Shown here one piece after another: positions 1 through 5,578 of a stretch of DNA of 37,423 nt. The first letter of the stretch is position 1, and the number at the start of each line of letters is the position of its first letter. The notes beneath the pieces were generated by a model. That model was not told the DNA's origin. It searched no databases and saw only the letters and a list, made by a program, of their open reading frames with translations. A program made the translations under genes and the position numbers. The DNA lies in the IMG/VR virus record IMGVR_UViG_3300035183_000538, positions 1 to 37,423 of that record. One strand, written 5' to 3'. Source of the DNA: a virus.

Positions 1-158
1 CGGGCAGCGTTGTTGTGATAATAATTCAAATAGTGATATTTAGCAAACATTTTCCAGTAATAGTTTTTCTCCGATGTACCGGAGACTTCGTAGATTTTGA
101 AGTTGAGGTCTGGTCGTTTTTTTTTTCATCGCATGTTCGAAAGGTCATCGTGTCGGTT
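1..158. repeat. Terminal direct repeat, left copy
   Basis: Bases 1-126 are identical to 37266-37391. The next 32 bases (127-158) match 37392-37423 at 26 positions; the differences are at 127, 130, 138, 146, 148 and 149. A repeat of about one assembler k-mer at both ends is typical of a circular or circularly permuted phage genome reported as a linear contig. The six mismatches cluster at the extreme right end and change two reading frames, so they are either contig-end errors or real strain variation. The true genome would then be about 37.27 kb. Confidence 0.85.
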
Positions 159-727
159 TCAAATACCCAATCAGGCAAAAGCCACTCTTCTACATCGAAG
201 TGACATGTGACGGCTATGAACTTTTTGCTGGTTCTTCGGATCGCTTTCTGCAATGCGAAAGAGCCAACCTTTGCCACTTGCCGGTCAACTACGCTGGTGA
301 ACTCATCGAATACTATTAAATCGTTGTCGCTTAAAATTGCACGGGCTAAATCCACTCTCATTTTTTCGCCATTACTCAGCACATCGTAAGGCTTCAGCCA
401 ACTTGGCGGGCTGTTAAATCCAACAGAGTTGAACGTCTTTACTATCTCATCAACCGTTTTGCTTTTGGGCATGTCGTCCAGCACTGATTCACTTTCATAG
501 GCGAAGCGAGTAATGTATGCATCAGGATAAAGCTGCTTAGCTATGGTTGTTTTGCCGGTTCCGGACTTGCCGACAATTAAGCCTATCTGCCAGCCTTCTG
601 GCGGCTCTATTGAGCCGGTAAAGCGCTCTTCAATGTGATTGCTTTGCAGGTCAAACTTGCCCATCACTGAAGCTATACGGAAGGTCTTTGGCGGTGCTGC
701 TTTTTTCACAATGTCAAAAGTCGGCAT
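26..727 (-). CDS. ABC-type ATPase linked to a Mom-like GNAT
   Basis: This is a soluble P-loop ATPase with ABC features: Walker A at residues 53-61 (GKSGTGKTT), signature LSNGEK at 117-122, Walker B LIVFDEF at 137-143 and an H-loop His at 176. It has no membrane segment and no partner permease, so it is not a transporter. It overlaps the ParB-like gene upstream and runs into the GNAT gene across the contig junction, an association I recall for phage Mom-type DNA modification loci. Real homology probably stops near residue 201: from there the frame crosses an A10 tract (117-126 on the plus strand) and the last 32 or so residues read GNAT DNA in the wrong frame. A -1 slip at A10 would fuse it to the GNAT. 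The right-end copy instead has a stop here, overlapping a GNAT start. Confidence 0.8.
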   Translation of the reverse strand: MPTFDIVKKAAPPKTFRIASVMGKFDLQSNHIEERFTGSIEPPEGWQIGLIVGKSGTGKTTIAKQLYPDAYITRFAYESESVLDDMPKSKTVDEIVKTFNSVGFNSPPSWLKPYDVLSNGEKMRVDLARAILSDNDLIVFDEFTSVVDRQVAKVGSFALQKAIRRTSKKFIAVTCHFDVEEWLLPDWVFETDTMTFRTCDEKKNDQTSTSKSTKSPVHRRKTITGKCLLNITI

Positions 728-1266
728 TGGTATCCTTTTTTTACAAGCTCATTATATAACTTTTCTTGCTCGCTCTCGCTGGCGCAAGTTACCTCAACTA
801 CAAATGTTGGTTCAATCTTGTCGCTTAGATCTTTTGAACGTGCCTGAAATGCTGATGTATTTTCCTGACTGCTTTTCCAAGCATCAAAGCCTTCGATATT
901 GAATCCTATATCAGCGATTGAAATGTCTGAAAACTCAACCTCAAGCATCAGGAAATCCCACTCGCCAGCGTGCGTGTTGCTGATAAGGTTGTACTCTTTT
1001 ACCTCTGCTTCGGTCAGCTGACGGCTTGGTACTCGCACGTCAATTAGCTCCTCGCCTCTGCCAATCATTTGCAGCGCTTTTATCCGCTGATTTCCTGATA
1101 TGACTGTGCCATCTTTATTGATGGCGGGAATTTCGGCAAGATTGAATTTTTCCAATGACCTGATTAGCTGCTGTCTTTTTTCTTCGGTTATCTTTCTCGG
1201 GTTGATTTCAAAAGGCAGCAGGTCATTTACTTTTCTTTTTTCAGTATGCCATTCAATTTTTTTCAT
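706..1266 (-). CDS. ParB/Srx-fold nuclease-like protein
   Basis: A 186-aa protein with a ParB-like N-terminal domain: the NPR motif near residue 22 and the ISGNQRIKAL block that forms the nucleotide-binding and catalytic pocket in ParB and sulfiredoxin-like proteins. The C-terminal half has no domain I recognise. I chose the ATG at 1266 because translation further upstream, to 1371, would start inside the predicted -10-like element at 1369-1376. The gene overlaps the ABC ATPase start by 22 nt, so the two are co-translated. In phages such stand-alone ParB domains often sit beside DNA-modification genes, and here it heads the ParB-ATPase-GNAT group. A role in DNA modification is inferred; chromosome partition is unlikely, as no ParA is present. 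Confidence 0.75.
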   Translation of the reverse strand: MKKIEWHTEKRKVNDLLPFEINPRKITEEKRQQLIRSLEKFNLAEIPAINKDGTVISGNQRIKALQMIGRGEELIDVRVPSRQLTEAEVKEYNLISNTHAGEWDFLMLEVEFSDISIADIGFNIEGFDAWKSSQENTSAFQARSKDLSDKIEPTFVVEVTCASESEQEKLYNELVKKGYQCRLLTL

Positions 1267-1368
1267 ATATAAATAAAACCAAAAAGAAGGGGTATTTTTT
1301 CGGTCAGCATCGCCTAAAACATGGCCTTTTAGGGGCTTTCGGGGCCAGCCATAGGCCGCCCATAAAGC

Positions 1369-1399
1369 CAAAAATAGCGTTTTTTCGTAAAAAATCGAG
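1369..1399 (-). promoter_or_regulatory. Probable promoter of the ParB-ATPase-GNAT operon
   Basis: On the minus strand, TATTTTTG (1369-1376) matches the Bacteroidetes -7 consensus TAnnTTTG. Nineteen bases upstream lies CTCG (1396-1399), a poor match to the -33 TTTG. Transcription would start near 1362, leaving an untranslated leader of about 95 nt before the ATG at 1266. That leader is GC-rich and has several GGCC-containing inverted repeats (about 1320-1365), unlike the AT-rich surroundings. Confidence 0.45.
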
Positions 1400-1458
1400 A
1401 TTTTCAGAGAATTTAGATAAAATGTAGATAAATTTTTTAAAAAAAGTTTTCAAAAAAT

Positions 1459-1489
1459 TTTGGTTTTTGTAAAATTTTATTTAAATTTG
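1459..1489 (+). promoter_or_regulatory. Consensus Bacteroidetes promoter
   Basis: TTTG at 1459-1462 and TAAATTTG at 1482-1489 are separated by exactly 19 nt, a perfect match to the TTTG-N19-TAnnTTTG pattern of primary-sigma promoters in Bacteroidetes. The expected transcription start is near 1496. This excludes the upstream TTG at 1492 as the start of the next gene and supports the ATG at 1513. Confidence 0.8.
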
Positions 1490-1512
1490 ATTTGAAATTA
1501 ATAACCAAAACC

Positions 1513-2439
1513 ATGAAATCGAACTACATAGAAAAGATAAGAAAAAACTTAGAACAAGGGAAAAGCGTAAAATCAATACTGAAAAAAATTTATGAACAAA
1601 CCGGAGCTTTTGAAATTCAGCAAAATCATATTGAAAATCTTCTTAAATCGGTACTGGATTATCAGAAATTATACGAAAAAGAAAAAGAGCGTTCTGAAAA
1701 ATTCGGGTTGGAATATAAACTCGAAGCCCATCATAAGGAGCTGATCAGCAGAGAAACTGGGCAACTTTTGACCTGCCTGCAGAAATTGCTTAAGCCCATT
1801 CTGGTTGCCGACAGCACCTACGAAGGTAAGCATCAGATTTCCAAATTGATATTAGACTCAATATACGAGTCAGAAGATGTTTGCGATGTGCCTGCAAGAT
1901 TTGAAATTGCAGGTATTGGCGTTTTCGACATTGATTTGATTTTTGAAAAAGATGGTGATACGATGGAAATTACCCTTGACCTGAGTTTAGAAGGCAATTC
2001 TAAACAGATTATCTTGGGTAATTTCTATTACGATAGAAACGACCAGAAAAAGTTCGCTTATAAAGTTGAAGCGAAGGAATTGATTGAAGCTATCGATGAT
2101 TTGATCGAGCTTCAATCTCAGAATCTTAAAAGAGTAAGCCAGCAAGAAATAGCTGATGTTGTAAGAAAATTCTTCGCCGACAACAATATATCCTTCGAGG
2201 AAAATCGTGCCATAACAACAAGCACGATCTACTTTTTGGCAAACGGTCTGAAAATAAGAGTTAGTGATCATGACAAGGTCACTAACCCCTCTAAAATGTT
2301 CACGACATCTGACCCTTTCTTCATGCAGCGCTATCAAAAAGCCCAGGAGAGGGAATTGCCCAATTTTGATTTCGTAGCCGGTAAATATCCAAGCGGCAAA
2401 GAATACTTTGAAAATGAGATGAAAAGAATATTCGGGTAA
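1513..2439 (+). CDS. Hypothetical protein, first gene of a plus-strand operon
   Basis: A 308-aa soluble protein that I cannot assign. The first 80 residues are Lys/Glu-rich and predicted helical or coiled coil; the middle (about 130-190) is beta-rich; the C-terminal third contains a segment ending IRVSDH, similar to small conserved modules in Bacteroidetes mobile elements. No membrane segment or nuclease motif is visible. An in-frame TTG lies at 1492, but the promoter geometry puts the transcript start near 1496, so the ATG at 1513 is used. The gene is transcribed opposite to almost all of the genome, divergently from the ParB-like gene, and is followed by two small genes and a terminator. 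An early or host-takeover role is possible but not shown. Confidence 0.75.
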   Translation: MKSNYIEKIRKNLEQGKSVKSILKKIYEQTGAFEIQQNHIENLLKSVLDYQKLYEKEKERSEKFGLEYKLEAHHKELISRETGQLLTCLQKLLKPILVADSTYEGKHQISKLILDSIYESEDVCDVPARFEIAGIGVFDIDLIFEKDGDTMEITLDLSLEGNSKQIILGNFYYDRNDQKKFAYKVEAKELIEAIDDLIELQSQNLKRVSQQEIADVVRKFFADNNISFEENRAITTSTIYFLANGLKIRVSDHDKVTNPSKMFTTSDPFFMQRYQKAQERELPNFDFVAGKYPSGKEYFENEMKRIFG

Positions 2440-2471
2440 GCCATTCGCTAAAGACAAAAAACCAAAAACAT

Positions 2472-2639
2472 ATGAAAACACTGGAGGAAATTTTAATTGA
2501 ACAGGCACAAAACGGCTTTAATACGTACGGCCGTTACGCTATCACCGCAGCCGATATCCGGGCTGCAGCAAAAAGCGAATTTCTGCCCATCACAAAGGCA
2601 GACTTTGGAATTCGCCTGATCAGGCGTTCAAAGTCCTGA
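2472..2639 (+). CDS. Small hypothetical protein (55 aa)
   Basis: A short frame starting MKTLEEILIEQA and ending in RLIRRSKS. It lies 32 nt after the 308-aa gene and 30 nt before the next gene, in an otherwise compact operon. The start is preceded by an A-rich stretch, as at other starts here. The N-terminal half is predicted as an amphipathic helix and the C-terminus is basic (Arg/Lys-rich), which could suit nucleic-acid contact. I do not recognise a family. Support comes from operon position, start context and normal amino-acid composition. Confidence 0.55.
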   Translation: MKTLEEILIEQAQNGFNTYGRYAITAADIRAAAKSEFLPITKADFGIRLIRRSKS

Positions 2640-2669
2640 ATCCTTCTCAACTCAATCGCAGGCGCAAAG

Positions 2670-2987
2670 ATGGAATACTTTGCTGTAAAAGGCGGTGAAA
2701 TATTCCGGACTGAAAGATTCATCCCGACATCTATCAGACTTGACCAATGGTGCTTTGACATTATCGATGAGCAGGCAGAAAAGCTTGAGGTTGAAAAAGT
2801 CGTCCAGTATTTGGAGGCGTGCGATCGCTTCCATGCGCAAAATCCGGAAGATACTCGCACAGACTATGACTGCTTTACGTGGTTTAAGGGGTCGAACACC
2901 GTAATTCTGGCTCCGAACTATAGCGAGGTTAGAGGTAGCCTGCCAAAGTCGGCAAAAAGGGTCATCCCCGATTACTCTTCGGTTTAA
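2670..2987 (+). CDS. Hypothetical protein (105 aa)
   Basis: Last gene of the plus-strand operon, ending about 95 nt before a hairpin terminator. The product is an acidic soluble protein with one long predicted helix (about residues 25-50) and no recognisable motif. Two further frames overlap it, one on each strand, but this one fits the operon direction, the spacing and the terminator. Function unknown; probably acts with the two upstream genes. Confidence 0.6.
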   Translation: MEYFAVKGGEIFRTERFIPTSIRLDQWCFDIIDEQAEKLEVEKVVQYLEACDRFHAQNPEDTRTDYDCFTWFKGSNTVILAPNYSEVRGSLPKSAKRVIPDYSSV

Positions 2988-3082
2988 AATTCGAATCAAG
3001 CTTTTCCATCTTTTCATTTTCTTAATTATCTTTGCCTTAAGCAAATCACAATAAGGCATTAGCCGTAGTGATAAATCACTTT

Positions 3083-3107
3083 ACGCCCGCAACACGTGGG
3101 CGTTTTT
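3083..3107 (+). terminator. Rho-independent terminator of the plus-strand operon
   Basis: An 8-bp stem (3083-3090 with 3096-3103, containing one G-T pair) closes a 5-nt loop and is followed directly by a run of T (3103-3107). The stem has no T-run on the other strand, so it serves plus-strand transcription and separates this operon from the convergent oxygenase gene. Confidence 0.75.
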
Positions 3108-3110
3108 ATT

Positions 3111-3824
3111 TTAATCCATTCCATTGATACTGTAATAGACAATGCTATCTCTATAATCGCCTTCGAATGCACTCACTCCATGCATTATCTCTCTGACATT
3201 GAGCAGCGCAAGCGAATAGCTTTTGCTGTCAATGCACAGATCTAACTCGGGCAATACAAGGTTGCCGCCTTTGCCTCTCCGCTTGTAAAATATCAAATTC
3301 AAAACAGACGGCAAAGAGGCAGTGTCGTAGTGCAACCCAAGCAAACCATTGAAGTTAACCGAACCACTGGTGAAATGACTTGAGATGCAAACGGATTCAT
3401 CGCACAACAACCTCTGTTGCCGTTTTTGATTTTCAAAAATTTCTTTTATCTCAGCATTCTTAGCGGATGCAAATTCAACGCCTAACTCACCGAGTAGTGA
3501 AACGGCTTTCAGCACTTCAATATGCTCTTTTTCTTTGTGGTAAGCAGCAATAGAGCACTTGTGCCGTCCTAAACTACCATCCGTTCTCAACCCGCCAAAA
3601 AAGATGCTCTCTAATTGCCGGCCACCATATACGTGTGGAATGAATGACTTTTTATCATCTCTGCATCCTTCAACGATAAAGTCAATCAGAAACCTGATGT
3701 TGGCAGTCGTTTCAGGAAAGTATGCGCCAACTATCTTCCCTTTGTGTCTGATGATGGTTTCTTCAGTAACATTGGGCTCGTGCCATCCTGGTATATCCCG
3801 CTCCTTATAATCGCTCAATTCCAT
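3111..3824 (-). CDS. 2OG-Fe(II) dioxygenase, TET/JBP-like
   Basis: A 237-aa protein whose C-terminal half carries the full facial triad of 2-oxoglutarate/Fe(II) dioxygenases: H165-x-D167 (GLHYD), H215 (MHGV) and the 2OG-binding R225 (YRDSIVYY), with the GGNLVLPEL strand at 187-195. The spacing and the GLHYD/GG.LVLPEL pattern resemble the TET/JBP branch, which hydroxylates thymine or 5-methylcytosine in DNA. This suggests base hydroxylation in phage DNA. It is the last gene of the cas9-like operon and overlaps the 76-aa gene upstream by 20 nt. With the ParB-ATPase-GNAT group and the glycosyltransferase elsewhere, it suggests modified virion DNA. A role on protein or free nucleotide cannot be excluded. 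Confidence 0.75.
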   Translation of the reverse strand: MELSDYKERDIPGWHEPNVTEETIIRHKGKIVGAYFPETTANIRFLIDFIVEGCRDDKKSFIPHVYGGRQLESIFFGGLRTDGSLGRHKCSIAAYHKEKEHIEVLKAVSLLGELGVEFASAKNAEIKEIFENQKRQQRLLCDESVCISSHFTSGSVNFNGLLGLHYDTASLPSVLNLIFYKRRGKGGNLVLPELDLCIDSKSYSLALLNVREIMHGVSAFEGDYRDSIVYYSINGMD

Positions 3825-4035
3825 TCTCTATCTCTTTTAATTCAGTTTCCAGAATTGCTATTGCCGAAAGTATTCTATTGCGTCTCAAATATAGAGGATA
3901 ATTGCGATGCATCAACTCTATCCTTCTGTCAACCATTGACAATAGACTTTCATCTACCTTCTCAGGTAGCATCGCCCAAAGCTCAGATGCTTTCTGCTCG
4001 TGCTTTGGCTCTTCTATGCCGTTAAGATATTTCAT
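3805..4035 (-). CDS. Small hypothetical protein (76 aa)
   Basis: A helical, charged protein with no transmembrane segment; the last 30 residues (RNRILSAIAILETELKEIENGIERL region) are predicted to form a coiled coil. It overlaps the helicase stop by 14 nt and the oxygenase start by 20 nt, so it is translationally coupled to both. No family recognised. The context suggests an accessory subunit of one of its neighbours. Confidence 0.65.
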   Translation of the reverse strand: MKYLNGIEEPKHEQKASELWAMLPEKVDESLLSMVDRRIELMHRNYPLYLRRNRILSAIAILETELKEIENGIERL

Positions 4036-5578
4036 TATTCAGTAATTTAATATTATCCTGCTTCATGAAGTGCGATATATCATTGCTCAAGTCAATCTTG
4101 CGCTGATAAAGATTATTCACATAGCCCTCCACGCTGTTGTTGATATAGATATTATGCGAATAGCATTGCTTCTTCTGAGTCAGCCTGTCAATCCTTCCAA
4201 CGCCCTGAAAGCGATGTATCGGGTTAAGCGAATGACCGAACAGAATCACATGGTTGGCATTAGGAAAGTCGAGCGACTCCGCACCGCAGCCATAGCTTGC
4301 AATAAGTATGCGATACTTGCCTTCTCTGAATAAGTGAATGGCCAGTGCATTATCTTCATCGCTTCGCTCGCCGTGCAGCTCAATGAATGATTGCTGCTGC
4401 TCAATCATTGCTTCCCTGGCAATAGATATGTCCGAGTATTTCCCATTAACGGTGAAGCCGAAAATAATTACTTGGTCGGTTCCAGGAATATTTTTGAGTA
4501 TCTCTCTGAGCTTGCATTTCTTTAACTCCGCCCCTCCTGCACGATAGCAGCAACGCACCATCAAAGAGTAAACATCTACTATGCTTTGATTGTCTTTAAT
4601 GATTCTATTGCTGCGGTTATATATAGCATTCATAGTTGCTGATTGATTGGCGTTCAGCATCAGCTTGTGCTCTACTTCAATAACTCTCCTGTCATCATAG
4701 TCTTTGCGATTGCGATGGAAAATGTATGGAGCAACAGATTGAAGGAAGTTTAACATTGATCTTACTCCTTTAATCTTATCGCCGTTCACGTTCAGGTAGT
4801 GATATGCTTTTTTGCCTTCTTCAATGATTATCCGCTTGTCAATGGCGAAGAATATTCCGAACAAGTCAAGCACGCCATTGATGCAGCTCGTTGCGGTTAG
4901 TCCGTGAACATAGCCTGCACTGAATACCGAAATGCGAACGTTGTTAGCCAGCTTGCAATCGGGTGTCTCATTGATAGCAATAATGCCGTTCTTTACTCGG
5001 TGGCACTCATCAATAATCACGCAATCGCTCTCACCGATACTTTCGTCTCTGTTGTAGCTGAACCAGTTGATGCTTACTACTTTCAGTTCAATAGCAGGAT
5101 TCAGCCATCGCTTGAATGATGTGTTTAATTGCTCAATTGACCGCTCGTATTGCGGTGTAATCCAGTATAGGCGCTTTATCTTGCCATGACGAAAAAGAGT
5201 GTTGGCAATTTCAATTGCTATTTTTGTTTTACCGCAGCCCGTCCATAGCCAAATCAAGCTGCGTTTCAACTTCACTGCAAATTCGACTGCTTCTTTTTGA
5301 ACCTGCACCAAGTCGGCAGGAAAGTCTTTTTCATCAATGCCGGTAACGAATTTAAAGTCTGGCGGTAGCTTTTGCTGCAGCAAGTCAGATAGTGAGATAT
5401 CGCTGAACGATTCGTTCGCCTCAAACCAATCTTCAACTACTACGCTGTATGAGTTGCCACTCGGCCTCATATCTACTATGGCAGCGTTTGGTATCCAAAA
5501 CCTGCTGCCATTCATGAACAGCTTTGCCTTCTTGGTTGACTTAACCAAGACTAAGTTGCTTGCAATTTTCAATCCCAT
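4022..5578 (-). CDS. SF2 DNA helicase/translocase coupled to the Cas9 homolog
   Basis: A 518-aa superfamily 2 ATPase. Motif I TGCGKT is at 113-118, the DECH box (motif II) at 190-193, GLTATS (motif III) at 226-231, motif V around 424-437 and motif VI HRFQGVGRIDR at 455-465. The DECH box and overall order suit a DNA helicase or translocase of the UvsW/SNF2-like phage type. Residues 15-60 form a small N-terminal beta domain with a FWIPNAAI segment, often found ahead of phage helicase cores. Its start codon lies 38 nt inside the end of the cas9-like gene, so translation of the two is linked. No DnaB-type helicase is seen elsewhere, so it may be the main replication helicase; partnership with the Cas9 homolog is inferred from the overlap. 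Confidence 0.85.
   Translation of the reverse strand: MGLKIASNLVLVKSTKKAKLFMNGSRFWIPNAAIVDMRPSGNSYSVVVEDWFEANESFSDISLSDLLQQKLPPDFKFVTGIDEKDFPADLVQVQKEAVEFAVKLKRSLIWLWTGCGKTKIAIEIANTLFRHGKIKRLYWITPQYERSIEQLNTSFKRWLNPAIELKVVSINWFSYNRDESIGESDCVIIDECHRVKNGIIAINETPDCKLANNVRISVFSAGYVHGLTATSCINGVLDLFGIFFAIDKRIIIEEGKKAYHYLNVNGDKIKGVRSMLNFLQSVAPYIFHRNRKDYDDRRVIEVEHKLMLNANQSATMNAIYNRSNRIIKDNQSIVDVYSLMVRCCYRAGGAELKKCKLREILKNIPGTDQVIIFGFTVNGKYSDISIAREAMIEQQQSFIELHGERSDEDNALAIHLFREGKYRILIASYGCGAESLDFPNANHVILFGHSLNPIHRFQGVGRIDRLTQKKQCYSHNIYINNSVEGYVNNLYQRKIDLSNDISHFMKQDNIKLLNNEIS

Noticed and set aside
26-116. C-terminal tail of the ABC ATPase as a real domain
   Set aside because: This DNA encodes the GNAT N-terminus in another frame; the tail is Lys/Ser/Thr-rich and lacks ATPase similarity.
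1267-1371. Longer N-terminus of the ParB-like protein
   Set aside because: It would begin inside the -7 element, and its Trp/Arg/Tyr-rich translation does not resemble a ParB start.
1492-1512. TTG start for the 308-aa protein
   Set aside because: The consensus promoter puts transcription start near 1496, after this codon.
2534-3059. Minus-strand frames opposite the small plus-strand genes
   Set aside because: They conflict with the plus-strand promoter and terminator and have no coherent composition.
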